From the NCBI RefSeq assembly GCF_007565055.1, contig NC_044568.1, forward strand, positions 38,281,156 to 38,345,155: a DNA stretch of 64,000 nucleotides. The letters are read 5' to 3'. Within the stretch, counting starts at the first letter, position 1, and the number at the start of each line of letters is the position of its first letter. Source of the DNA: Rhinopithecus roxellana. Taxonomy: Eukaryota; Chordata; Mammalia; Primates; Cercopithecidae. The position numbers and the translations under genes were made by a program. A model generated the notes under the pieces. The model had not been told where the DNA came from and made no database searches. It was given only the letters and a program-made list of their open reading frames with translations. Of this stretch, positions 1 to 11,351 are shown piece after piece.

Positions 1-1335
1 TGGTCTGATATGTACTACCACGTGGAGTACTTACTGATGTAGGGGCCAAAAGAGTCAGGGAGATCAGTTCAGAGGCTATTGCACAATCCAAAGGAGAGTT
101 CATGAGAGTCTGAACCAAGAAAAGGACTATAGCAAAGAATGAGTAGATTTCAGAGATATATAAATTTAATTGATGAAAATTGAGATTGCACGTAGAAAGT
201 GGAAACCGTTAACTGAGCTGGAGAATTTGAAACTGGAAAATGTCTTATCTTTTAAAGAAATGGGAATGTTTATTCCTACAGCACATTGTATTTCAATTTA
301 AAATGCATTCTCCATCACTTTTCACTGATGATGTTCCAGAAACTAATTGCTTCTTAAGGGTTAATGTAAGTGGTAAGATAGACACCATAATTAATATTTA
401 AGAGTCAAACTTACATTTGGTTTCAGAAAAAAGCACATGTTTAATCCAATTGAGATTCCTGTGTAACTATAAAGTCAGTCAAAATAAACAATTTTACAGA
501 GATTTTTGTTTGTTTATTCTAGTCAAAATGGTTTTGTTCTGGGTGTTTTGATGTTATCCAACACACTGCTAGGTGACAATCTGAAGATTTGCTAATCAAG
601 ATAAAATCACTGATCTTACATTTTGTTCCCCACAGAGGCTTTATTTTACATTAGTAAAAGCCTTGTTCACAATTCAGGTTCTAATTTAGAACCAAGTAGA
701 GTTGTATACTTTGGTCTCCAAATCACTTTAAACCTGACATTCTCTAGATATCTTTATGGTAAAGTTTGTGAGACCTGTTTCAACCAGTTTTCTTCCAATC
801 ATAGTCATAAAAATTGTATTTTTTTGTGTCTACAAATAAGTGACTTAAATATACGTGGAAACAAATCTTAATTCTTAGTTCCATATTGCATTGATTTTCC
901 TATAATGTTCTGTTGATGTTTAAAATACACATTAAAGCAGTTGCATTATCATTATTTTTCATCGGTCTACATGAATATTCCATAGCCAAATACATTAATA
1001 AAAATAAACGATTGAGCAATAAAATAGTAATATTGAATATCTGGATATTTAAATCTGAGAAATTTTTGTTTGAGTTTGGAAAAAGTCTGCATTCTTCATT
1101 TTTAAAGAAACTACATTTGTATAAAAAATTCCTCCTTCATTTAGCCTTACATATGTATATATACATAAATAATAGTATATCTATTAGCACTTCAGCATTG
1201 TTGAAAGGTGAGGCAAATATGGGAATTAAAATGAGACCAAATGTTCTGATTTCCTTCTTAATAAACACTAAGGCAAATACACACAGCCTCAAAAATAATA
1301 TATAATAAGAAACACAATTTTAGAACAATTGATCG
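1..1335. other. AT-rich sequence, nothing recognised
   Basis: The stretch is AT-rich and without a repeat family I can name. A 130-codon open frame (913-1305) has biased Lys/Ile/Leu/Asn content, as expected from translating AT-rich DNA, and no domain I recognise, so I do not call it a gene. Confidence 0.6.
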
Positions 1336-1339
1336 AATA

Positions 1340-1870
1340 TTTAAAGATGAGAGAACCTTTATTTTAAGCAAATCAGTTGGTTCAGGAAACTTCTCCAGGA
1401 GGCCTTGAACAGACTCATTCTCTCCTCTTTCTCACTTGTAATTCTCAAGGAAAACTGTAGCATGTGCTGAGAATGTAATGTCTTGAGATGGGAGGATAAC
1501 TCACTGGAACAGCCCTGGCTCTGCTTCAGGGCCCTCTAGCAGCAGAATGTCCCTCAGTGTTTGGTCCAGTGTTTCATGTGTCACCTGAGGAATATAACCC
1601 AGGGTAGGCTGCCCTTTCAGGGTTCCTCATCTGTGATCCAGGTAAGGCACATTCAATCAAGTCTCCAAATGCCTCAAGCAGCTTCCCTAGCCTTGGAGAA
1701 CCAGCTCGCCCTGAATCCTCTGTTTCTGTTGTCTCTTGCTGCGTATCCGGAAGAAATACATTTGTTTCATGTAACTTCCTGCCTGTGTGTTCTCTATCAC
1801 TAGACTCAGGTAAGTTGGTAACCAGTGCACAGTGAACTTGCTTCAAAGAGGGAGTTACCCCCTATGTCAC
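1340..1870. other. GC-richer unidentified block, possibly LTR-derived
   Basis: About 500 bases are visibly richer in G and C than both flanks. Short open frames on both strands overlap here, but none resembles a known protein. The composition change with sharp edges and the even spacing of C/T-rich runs would fit a solo LTR or another inserted element. I cannot match it to a family, and I see no clear target duplication. Confidence 0.3.
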
Positions 1871-1884
1871 TTTGAATGAAGGAA

Positions 1885-2570
1885 CTATAAATAAAATATA
1901 TGTCTACAATTAGACATAGATATTAAATATATATATTTAATTATATTATATGGTTACATATAATTATACATGTTTTACATGCATAAATACATATAACTTT
2001 ACATATTTATATAAAACATTTATTATAAATGTAAATATCTAATATATTATATATTTAATTCTCTTGAATGAATATTATTAAACCATAGCAGTGATCATAG
2101 TGCATTATTATCAATGAGTTACTCATCTGTTTCTCTCCCAGAATATAATAACATTATTAGTATCAAGGACTAGAACTTGCTGTCTTCAGCTTTGAATCAT
2201 CAGTGATGGACAAAGGTATTGATACACATCAAGCACTAAAAATATTTTCTAGTAAGCACTCAAATGTGCAGGATTGAAAGTGTAACACTTAAAGAAAAAA
2301 ACCTGATGAGGCTCATTTTTACTATTATGGTCCATGTAGATAAGTTCATAAATGTTGAAGAATAACCAAATCGATGTGCACTAGAGGAAAACAATGGATG
2401 GCTAACGATTCAAAGTCTTAATTAGTTGTTCACTAAAAAAAAATTATAATTGATAACAGCATATTATATCTTATCGAAAAGTAAATAATAAATATGTAAA
2501 TATTTAAGTGTATTGCTTTATAATCCTCTCTGTTTCTAAAACTATAGAGCCAGATGTTCGTTTAAAAAAT
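1885..2570. other. AT-rich low-complexity and unique sequence
   Basis: The first ~180 bases are a TA/TTA-rich low-complexity run. The rest is AT-rich DNA in which I recognise nothing, ending at the 5' edge of the L1PB-like element. Confidence 0.6.
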
Positions 2571-3157
2571 TTATTGGGCTTGGCAGCAACATGGTTGACT
2601 AAAAGTAGGAAGTGTGTGCGGCTATCATGGAGAGGAGACAGTGGTGAATAAAAACAGGTCTTCAAGTGGATCGTCCAGGAAGGCACCTTGGGATTCATCA
2701 AGGAAGCAATGATGACACAAGGAGAGCAGAGAGGAACAGGGCAAAACAGCCGTCAACTTGAGATTGGTCCAAAACCAAGGGAGGCCCCACTGCAGGGAAA
2801 GAGTGAGTGATCAAGGGTCCCCAGGGCCCCACACTTCTGCCATTGACCTTTGCAATCCTGGGCATGGGAGATCCTCTCTGAACCCCCATTCCCCATAGCC
2901 TCCATAGAGATGGAGCCTCCAGAGCTGCTGCTCAGGCCCCCATGGAGCCCCAAGATCCTTGAATCCCTGAGAACCTTGGTGCCAGCTGCCATAACCACAT
3001 CAACTAGGAAGGCAGGGCTCTCTTACATGCCTCCAGGATAGGGGTCACATCCCCAGTGCTGAAGAGAAGATGAACTGCAGGCCTTGCCTCTGCTGTACCT
3101 CAGGCAAAGCCCACTGGCCTGGGACCCCAGCGCAGCCAGCCTGAAAGACCTGAACAC

Positions 3158-4130
3158 TTGCTGATCATGGCTGTTTATTTTTCTGGGGCAGAGTTCTAAG
3201 AGGTAAGTGATAGACCTGCCATGATTGTTGCTGCAGTGACACCCCCACTCCCCATATACCTTCCCCAACCCTGGCCCCTACTTCCCTCAGGCTGCAGAGG
3301 GAGTAAAGAGCCCAAAACTCTCTCAGGCCTACAGCACACCACGGCTACCAGAAGGAAAAGTGGCCAGAGTATTTTCCACACTGTTCCCAGCCCCTGCTAG
3401 TCGTCCTCACAGGGAAGGGCCTCCCATCCTGGGCCCCAAGTGCAGCCACCCTACCCCTGTCTATTCACTTCAGAGGGTGGCAGCTCTGCATTTCTCTAGG
3501 GTGGGGCTCCTGGAGATAACTGACAGGCTCTCTGCTATTGCTGCTACAGTGATACCTGCCCTTGCTGCCCCCGGGCTAGGGAGAAAACAAAGATGCTGAT
3601 TGCTCTCCTCACACCTCCAGCATGCCACAACCACCCTACAGAGAGGAGGCAAAACTGTCTTTTCCCTGAGCCGCACTACTTGCTGCTCTTCATCCGGCAG
3701 AGTCCCAGCTTGAGCCTGCAGCACAGCCACCCCACCCCTGGCTGAACATTCCGTTGGTAGTGGCTCTGCATTTCTCTGGATTAGAGCTCCCAGCGACAAA
3801 TTACAGTCCCTGTACCACTACCATGGCTGTGGTACCTGCCCTTGCTGCCACTAGGCTGGGGAAAGAAAAAAGAGCTTGGCTGCTTTACACTTCCAGCATG
3901 CCACAGCTGCCCTACAGAGAGGAGCTCAGACTGTCTTCCTCCTGAGCCCCCTGCTTTTCACCAGGCAGGGACCCCACCTTGAGCCTATAACACAGCCACT
4001 CCACCCACAGCTGATCATTCCAGTTATCAGTGACTCTGTGTTTCTCTGGGGTGGAGCTCCTAGAGGCAAGAGCCAGGCCCTGTGTCATTGCCACTGCCAA
4101 GGTCTCTGCCCGTGCTGTCTCCAAGCTAGG
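3158..4130 (+). repeat. Tandem ~270-300 bp units in the L1 5'UTR
   Basis: Roughly four related units follow one another at about 3158, 3458, 3742 and 4009; the last is partial. Landmarks recurring in the same order include CTCTGCATTTCTCT (3484 and 3764; a variant at 4034), ACCTGCCCTTGCTGCC (second and third units) and CAGCATGCCACA (second and third units). The next landmarks are a CCTACAGAGAGGAG run and TTGAGCCT followed by a CACAGCCAC run. The units are clearly diverged. They resemble in architecture the monomer arrays of rodent L1 promoters, although the sequence is primate L1. Confidence 0.75.
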
Positions 4131-4614
4131 GAGGGAACAAAAAGCCTGAGCTTGCTCCAGGGATGCAGGATGCAGCCTGGTAGTGCCAAGCCATGATCTT
4201 TGGCCAGAACTTGAGTCGGAGAAGAACCCACACCCTCAGAGCACTGAAAGGGAGCATGGCCTGCAAAGATGAAGCAAAACAAGGGGGTCACGTGGCTGAT
4301 GAAGAGCCTGTCTACCAGCCATGACTCTTAAGCATCGTCTACCAGATCTCAGCCCAAACTACAACGCCAAAAATACTTCGCTAATATATCCCTCTGTGAA
4401 ATCAAGGGTAAGAATTCGGCCACAAATACAGACACTGCACAAAACCTTTGCGCTTTGAAAACATCCAGAAATGAAGCCAACGGATCATACTCAAATTAGG
4501 CCACAGTAAAAGGAACATCAGCCCACAAAGACCAGAAAGAAGCAGTACAGGAACTATAGCAACTCTAAAAGCCAGAGTGTCTTCTTACTTCTCAACAATC
4601 TCGCTAGCTCCCCA

Positions 4615-5345
4615 GTAATGGTTCTTCACCAGGCTGAAATGGCTGAAATGACTGTCAGGAATTTCAGAATTGGAATGACAATGAAGATAGTCGAGATTCA
4701 GGAGAAAGTTAAAACTAAATCCAAGGAATATAAGGAAATTGATAAAATGATACAAGAGCTGAATGATTAAACAGCCACTTTAAGAAGGGAAACAAAGTGA
4801 CCTGTTAGCCCTAAAAATCTCACTACAATGATTTTATAATATAATTGGAAGTACTAACAGCAGAATAAACTAAGCTGAGGATGCAATCTCAGAGTTTCAA
4901 GACCAGTTCTTTGAATCAATTCAGGCAAAAATAAAGAAAAAAAAGAATTTTAAACAATGAACAAAACCTCCAAGAAATATGGGATTTTTTTTTTTGAGAC
5001 GGAGTCTCGCTCTGTCGCCCTGGCTGGAGTGCAGTGGCACGATCTGGGCTCACTGCAACCTCCTCCTCCTGGCTTCACGCCACTCACCTGCTTCAGCCTC
5101 CTGAGTAGTTGGGACTACAGGCACCCGCCACCATGCCCGGCTACTTTTTCTAATTTTTAGTAGAGACGGGGTTTCACCATGTTAGCCAGGATAGTCTCGA
5201 TCTCCTGACCTCATGATCTACCCGCTTCAGCCTCCCAAAGTGCTGGGATTATGTGAGCCACTGCTCCTGGCTCCAGAAATATGGGAGTATGTAGAGACCA
5301 AATCTGTTATTCTTTGCATTCCTGAAAGGGAGGGAGGGCAAGAAA
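4615..5345 (+). pseudogene. L1 ORF1 remnant, interrupted by Alu
   Basis: This is the broken 5' part of L1 ORF1, which in active elements encodes the RNA-binding chaperone of the L1 ribonucleoprotein. The DNA follows the L1PB ORF1 consensus as I remember it (AGCCCCAGTAATGG-type start region, coiled-coil coding stretch). It has an in-frame TAA near 4767, where related elements read GAT GAA. An Alu lies at 4985-5274, and ORF1 stops abruptly near 5345, where late ORF2 sequence begins. It is non-functional. Confidence 0.75.
4985..5274 (-). mobile_element. AluY-like SINE in L1 ORF1
   Basis: The T-run and GAGACGGAGTCTCGCTCTGT start, and the end near CCACTGCTCCTGGC, show a full-length Alu in reverse orientation. 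The target-site duplication AGAAATATGGGA is perfect and lies on both sides (4973-4984 and 5275-5286). The text TTAGCCAGGATAGTCTCGAT favours the AluY group over AluS. Confidence 0.95.
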
Positions 5346-6610
5346 CTATTCCAAAATTTATAAGGAACTGAAAAAGAGCTCAAATAGCCAAAGCAATTCT
5401 AAACAAGATAACAAAGCCAGAGGCATCAAACTACCCGACTTCAAACTATACTACAAGTTTACAGTACCCAAAATAACATGGTACTGGTACCAAAATAGAC
5501 ACATAGACCAATGGAACAGAATAGATAGCCCAGAAATAATGTCACACACCTACAACTACCTGCTCTTCAACAAAGCTGACAGTAACAAGCAATGAAAAAG
5601 TAACTCCTTATTAATAAATGGTGCTGGGATAAATGGCTAGACATACACAGAAGAATGGAACTGGATCCCTATTATTCACCATGTAAAAAAATATACTCAA
5701 GATGAATTAAAGACTTAAAAGTAAAACCTAAAAATAGGAAATACCATCTGAACATTGGCCCTAGCAAAGATTTCATGACGAACACTCCAAAAGCAATTGC
5801 AGCAAAAATGGACAAGTGGAATCTAATTAAACTAAAGAGATTTTGCATAGCAAAATAAACTATCAATAGAGTAAACAGACAACTTACAGAATGGGAAAAA
5901 TATTTGCAAACTATGCGTCTGACAAAGTTCTAATATCTAGCATCTGTAAGGAACTTAAATTAACAATAAAAAAACAAACAAACCACATTAATAATTTTCT
6001 TAAGGACATGAACAAGAGACTTCTCAAATAAAAAACAATAAACAAAAAACAAACTACACAGTCAATAAGCATATGAAAAAATGTTCAGCACCACTAATCA
6101 TTAGAGAAATGTAAATCAAAACTACGATGAGATGCCATCATATACCAGTAAGAATGACTATTATTAAAAAGTCAAAAAATAACAGATGCCGGCTAGGTTG
6201 TAGAGAAAAGGAAATACACACTGTTGGTGGGAATGTGAATTAGTTCAGCAACTGTGAACTGTGGAAAGCAGTTTGGAGATTTTTCAAAGAAAACACAACT
6301 ACCATTCAACCCAGAAATCCATTACTGTGTATATATCCAAAGGAAAATAAATTTTTCTATCAAAAAGACACATGTACTTGTATGTTCATTGCAGTGCCAT
6401 TCACAATAGTAGACACATAAACTCAACCTAGGTGTTCATCAACAGTGGATGGAATAAAGAAAATTTAGTGCATATACATCATGGAATGCTATTCAGTCAT
6501 ATCAAAGAATGAAATTATGTACTGGCTGGAGTCAATATCCTAAGTGAATTAACACAGGCACAGAAAATGAAATACTGAGCATTGCCACTTGTAAGTAGGA
6601 GCTAAACATT
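5346..6610 (+). pseudogene. L1 ORF2 3' remnant
   Basis: This is the last third of L1 ORF2, downstream of the reverse-transcriptase core, joined directly to ORF1 sequence. It follows L1P consensus order: the ACTATACTACAAG region, then ACCAATGGAACAGAATAGA, then AATAAATGGTGCTGGG, and finally the C-terminal cysteine-rich coding region. Several frameshifts and stops are present. The 3'UTR continues to about 6836. Confidence 0.85.
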
Positions 6611-6889
6611 GAGTAGACATGGACACAAAGAAGTGACTGGTAGACACCAGGGCCTACTTGAGAGTGGAGTGTGGGAAGAGGTAAAGGATCAAAAAGTTAC
6701 CTGTTGGGTACTGTGCTCACTACCTGGGTGAGAAAATAATCTGTACCCCAAATCCCTACAACATATAATTTATTCATGTAACAAACCTGCGCATGTACCC
6801 CTGACCAAAAGAAAGAAAAAAATAAGTAATGAAAAAAATTTAAACAAACTTATTAACAACAAATTTTTTTTTAAAAAAACAGTAATTAT

Positions 6890-7204
6890 GGCTGGGCGTG
6901 GTGGCTCACACCTGTAATCCCAGCACTTTGTGAGGTTAAGATAGGCAGATCACGAGGTCAGGAGATCGAGACTATGCTGGCAAACACGATGAAACCCAGT
7001 CTCTACTAAAAATACAAAAAATTAGCTGGGCATGGTGGTGGGCACCTGTAGTCCCAGCTACTCAGAAGGCTGAGACAGGAGAATGGTGTGAACCTGGGAG
7101 GCGGAGGTTGCAGTGAGCCAAGATTGCGCCACTACACTCCAACCTGGGTGACAGAGCGAGACTACTCTGTCTCAAAAAAATAAAAAATAAAAAATAAATA
7201 ATAA
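6890..7204 (+). mobile_element. AluY-like SINE
   Basis: A full-length Alu in forward orientation starts with GGCTGGGCGTGGTGGCTC and ends in an A-rich tail with TAAAAAATAA and AATAAT units. The likely target duplication is short (TAATTAT at 6883-6889 and again at about 7205-7211). It sits about 50 bases past the L1PB-like 3' end. Confidence 0.95.
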
Positions 7205-7309
7205 TAATTATTATTATTAACACCAAGGAATGACTATTTTTATTTTAACATAAATATAATAAGAAGTAATTTAAAGTAGGTAGAATATTTTAAGATGATT
7301 TAAAGAAAT

Positions 7310-7612
7310 TACATGTATGTTAGAGGCTTATTGCACAGAGATTAAATGTGCAGCCTCCACAGATAAACACAAGACCAAATCTTGGCCCAATTGGGAAAGC
7401 TCTAGAGACTCTTATAACTCAGGAACTCCTGCTGGGTAAGTTGAAGCTGTTATTGTGCTTGCATTGAAACTTGACCTCCTGTGCCTTTGCTTCTGTTTTC
7501 TCTTCCCCTCCTTTCCACAGGTGCTGATCCCTAGAGCACTCATTAATGAACATATTGTATGCCAAATTTAACTCAGAGTTTGCTTTTTAAAGAACCAAAT
7601 CTGTGACAGCTG
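7310..7612 (+). mobile_element. ERVL-like 5' LTR remnant
   Basis: The end of this block (GTGCTGATCCCTAGAGCACTC, ATTAATGAACATATTG, then a CTCAGAGTTTGC run) matches in order the 3' part of ERVL/MLT2-type LTRs as I remember them. That includes the C/T-rich run before the GTGCTGATCC motif. The 5' boundary is unclear. A similar but distinct ending appears again near 11150-11225, as expected for the 3' LTR of the same decayed provirus. Confidence 0.5.
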
Positions 7613-9845
7613 GTATTAGACATGGTCTGATTCAGAAGGTGACAAGGCAAAATCAGAAGGTGCATAATTTGCCATGTATTTGGCAATAAGAAATTTATCA
7701 CTGGTTGTTGGTAGAGCACAGATGCCCTGTGGAATAAGGTCCCACTGTCAAATCTTATTAGCAGTTGAGAAAATACACCTTTGGTAAAAAAACATGGTAG
7801 GAAGGGCCATTATAAAATGAGGGACACTGATACCATCGGGCATAATAGGATCCTGCCCCCCGAAAATGTTCAGGCAGCTTCAGAATTTAGGTGAGACCAA
7901 TTATATTAATACGTGGTAAGATCCAATTGGCCATGGGAGGGTGGAACTGATCTACATAATGTTAGTAAGTTACACAGTATTGATCTCCACAGTACTTCCC
8001 CAAACGTACCAGGGCAATCTACATGAATTAACTGTCTGTAAAGAGAGTGGGATGTTCTAAATATCTTGTTTGGAATGGAGACAAGAGCAGGAAAAAGATC
8101 AAACCATCTAGTCTTTGGAACAAGTCATCTTGTCACTTTCACTAGATTATCCATCAAACTTTACAGTATTAGAGGTATCAGTGGCAGGAAAAATATGTGG
8201 TATGTAGTTTACAGTAAGCCCCAGTAAGACAATCACAACAGAGAACCTTAGGGTTTTCAATTAAAATGATGCCATCTGTATCTGAGATTTAAACACATTT
8301 TAATAAATAACTCTCAGCAGTCCTGGTAGAGATGGAATACCCAACCATGGAATGTCAAGTGACCATGTAGCTAAAATTGCCTTTCATTAGCTGGGTTCTA
8401 TCAAACATCAGATCATGAGTCTGGGTGGACCCAGCAACAACTCACTGAAAGATGAATCGAGTACAAGTAGGGCTAGGGGAACAAGAAAGCTGAACAATCA
8501 GGTAATTCAAACTACTAGGTCACCTACTGCTATAATGTCAGTACCTCTCTCTTTCAGCTCAAACTTATGGGTGCATGTGGATTCATCATGGCTAGTTGAT
8601 AAGAAAGGGAACTCCAAACTTTGTTAATGAATTAACTGGTCAGCCTGGTACATGGATAGAAGCCATAAGTAGAAGGCAGATGCACCAGTGACAAGAAACA
8701 ATTTTCTCTAAGGGCACCTGGGTTACCTTATTTACCTTTAATGAGAATGAACTCAAGTTCAGGAAATATATGAACTCATGGCCAATGGCAAAAGGCTTCG
8801 TTGTTTGGTCAGGTTCCTTGAAGAATAATATTGAAAATTTGGAACACAGAGAACTAGAGTAGCAAGTTGTGAATGGGTAAATTAGTGGGCACAAATTAAG
8901 AAGAACTTCACATTGCATGTTAATCACCTTCAGAAAGCACATGCCATGGGGAAAAAAAAATTAAACGACCAAATATAAATGACCCAGCCTATTGAAAATT
9001 AGCCAGGGTCTTGTGTAATCCAACCCCAAATTGGCACAATTAATTCATAAACATCATAGCCAAAGTGGAAGTAACAGGGGATCCAGTGCCAGGGATAATC
9101 TACCTACTGCTGCCACCTAATATCCAAACTGTGAACCCAAAGAGCAGCATGGAGTCTTTAATATTGCACCACCCCTCACTCAGCCAGTATCAACTAGTTT
9201 AGTACACTGACTTTATTCTACTTGGGAGAGTCAGTTTTGTTGCTGTTTTCTATTTTTGTGACTGACGATGTTTGGTTATGTTTTTACTTTTTATTTATAA
9301 GAATAGACCCATTGTTTAGGTATTAGTTTTTCTTTTCTTCCTGAAGAACCTCAGAAAACACCAACATGCATGTATTACAGGGTGCTTGATTCACAGCACA
9401 AAATGTGACATGACAGGGAAGCCACATAACAGGGGAATCATTTAAAAAAAAAGTTAAAAATGGTATGAGAGTGAGAAATTTTGCCTAGCGTCCACTGTAT
9501 CACATGCCTCACCATCCATAAGCAGCCAGCCTTAGAATGGGCTGTAAAGTACAGATAGAGAGCTTAGAGGCAGTACTTCAAGAGAATATAATCATTCTCC
9601 AGGATGCAATATAAACTATGAAGCAAATCCCATTATATGATGTTCTATCAATATTAAAAAATAAATGCATGGGTCCTGAAACTGAGGGATTGAAGCAAAT
9701 GACCCCATTTATTATAATTTCCAGTGACCCATTTGTGGAATATGTGTTTTCTGTCTCTTAAAATCTAGGTTCTGCTGTTTTGGAGTTCCCATTGAGATAA
9801 TACCACAAGATAGAGAGCCTCATATGAATACTCCCTGGGCATTTT
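7613..9845 (+). mobile_element. ERVL-like internal region, decayed
   Basis: The sequence between the two LTR-like blocks is the remains of an ancient class III endogenous retrovirus. The best-supported part is about 8640-8940. Its TATATGAACTCATGGCC, AATGGCAAAAGGCTTCG and TGGTCAGGTTCCTTGAAG runs line up in order with the RNase H/integrase part of ERVL pol. All frames are closed by stops. The rest is assigned mainly by position between the LTR-like ends. No env is recognisable, consistent with ERVL. Confidence 0.45.
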
Positions 9846-10314
9846 GGACTCTATTATGTGTTTAAGTCCCTTTTCAAATTAATATGTTGAACTCCTAACC
9901 CCTGATATCTTAGAATGTGACTTTACTTGGAGATAGGTTTGGTTTTGTTTTTCCAGAGAAAATCAAGTTAAGATGAGATCACTGGGGTGGGCACTAATCC
10001 AATATAGCCAGTGCCCTTCTAAAAAGGGGAAATTTGGACACATATATGCAAACAGAAGGGACATTTGAAAATGAAGACAGAGATCTGGGTGATGCATCTA
10101 CAAGCCATGGATTGTCAAGGATGACCAATAAACCACAAGAAGGTAGGGGAAAGGCATAGAACAAATTCTTTACCACTAGTCCTAGAATAAGCCAATACTG
10201 CTAACACCTTGATCTTGAAATTCTAACTTCTAGAACTTAGACAATAAATTTCCATTATTTCAAACACCCATGCTGTGCTACTTTGTTGCTGCATTTCTAG
10301 CAAACTAATGTAGG
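9846..10314 (+). mobile_element. MaLR-type (MLT1-like) solo LTR
   Basis: The landmarks are those of a mammalian MaLR LTR read forward: AATATGTTGAACTCCTAACC, AGAATGTGACTTTACTTGGAG, CACTAATCCAATAT, GGGGAAATTTGGACACA, AACACCTTGATCTTG, an AATAAATTTCC polyadenylation region and a final CAAACTAATG. It lies within the ERVL-like remnant, so it probably inserted later. Confidence 0.7.
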
Positions 10315-10800
10315 CTCCTTGTTTTAAGGAACTAGCCAGCAAGAACGGAACTTACCACTTGGGGAATTGCATTTAACTCCCATTATCAGGAGAGGGTAGG
10401 GCTGATGTTACAAATGGAGGAAGAGAGGAATATGTCTGACAGCCAGGTAATTCAACTGGGTGTGTTTTGATAGTCCTTTACTTAATTTTGATAGAAATAA
10501 ACAAAGGCAAGAATCCCTGACTTTGATGATTGATGAAGGTGTGGCCATGCCACGGGATCAAGCCACTGAGCAGAGAAGAGGTGCTAGATAAGGGTGAAGA
10601 AAATTTCATATCAATAGTGGGGAAGAGAGATGGCAATAATTAGCTGTGGCTCAAAGACCAGACTCAGTAATTCTGGTCAATCCAAAAACCTTCTTCTTCC
10701 AAGTTTTCCTTAGTAAGATAGATCCACCAGACTTTTAGAAGTCCTGATCCTAGAATTTATGTCAAAAAGTAGTTTCAAACGACCAAAGGGAGGACTGTGA
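10315..10800 (+). other. Probable 3' part of the ERVL-like internal region
   Basis: This connects the MaLR LTR to the 3' LTR-like block. I recognise no motif with confidence; the assignment is positional. Confidence 0.3.
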
Positions 10801-11235
10801 TTGCTCTCTGAGTTTACTCGGTTTTACCATGAAGACCTCAATCCATTGAAAACTTTTGTTCCTACTGCTGGGGCTGCTGTCTGCTGATAGATATCAACTA
10901 CCAGTACCTTCAAGGATTGCCTCAGCCACTGAGAATCAAAGGTGACTCCCATCCAATAACTGATAACTGATATAAACACCTACCAATCTTAGCCTAAATA
11001 AGGAAAAATATGAAAAGTCATTATAACTCCTGAGCCCTTGGTAAGGTTGGCAATAGTTCTAGTTCTGTTGTTGCAGGTTAGGCCTGTATTACACCTCAAC
11101 TTATCTCTCTGCCAATAACATCTTCTTCATCTCCTTTCTAGGGGTTTTAACCTTGAGGTTTCTTTAAGAGCATTCTGCATGGTAATCTCCATCTCACAGT
11201 CTGCTTCCTGTGGAGTCCAATCTTTACACCTACCT
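10801..11235 (+). mobile_element. ERVL-like 3' LTR remnant
   Basis: The block contains CCTCAGCCACTGAGAATCAA, CCAATAACTGATAACTGATA, TTGCAGGTTAGGCCTGT and finally GGTAATCTCCATCTCACAG before TCTGCTTCC. I know this order from MLT2/ERVL LTRs. Together with the block at 7310-7612 it brackets the provirus remnant. Confidence 0.55.
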
Positions 11236-11351
11236 CATTGGGTGCTTATAAGAATTAAATGATAGGATGTATGTAAAACATTTAGCTTATTGACACTAGG
11301 TAATAGTCACTGCTTGAATACACAGTTCAAAAACATCAAATTAAAATATCG

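Larger units (their letters stand above)
2574..6836 (+). mobile_element. L1PB-like LINE-1, internally deleted
   Basis: A LINE-1 retrotransposon copy reads 5' to 3' on the plus strand. It begins with a G+C-rich 5'UTR (2574 to about 4610) typical of older primate L1 (L1PB/early L1P), passes into ORF1 (about 4615-5345), and then jumps, with the end of ORF1 and most of ORF2 missing, to the last part of ORF2 and the 3'UTR, ending in an A-rich tail near 6830. An Alu (4985-5274) is inserted in ORF1. Reading frames are riddled with stops, so it makes no functional protein. I could not see a clear target duplication for the L1 itself. Confidence 0.85.

Noticed and set aside
913..1305. 130-codon plus-strand open frame in AT-rich DNA
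   Set aside because: Its composition is what AT-rich random sequence gives (Lys, Ile, Leu, Asn, Phe); there is no domain, signal or neighbour that supports a gene.
3158..4130. CRISPR-like or satellite array
   Set aside because: The units are ~270-300 bp, contiguous and diverged, inside a LINE 5'UTR; there are no short repeats with unique spacers, and the genome is a primate's.
2753..4291. Many overlapping open frames on both strands in a G+C-rich stretch, suggesting a gene or CpG island
   Set aside because: The stretch is the 5'UTR of an L1PB-like LINE, and the frames overlap on both strands without codon bias. CpGs are sparse.
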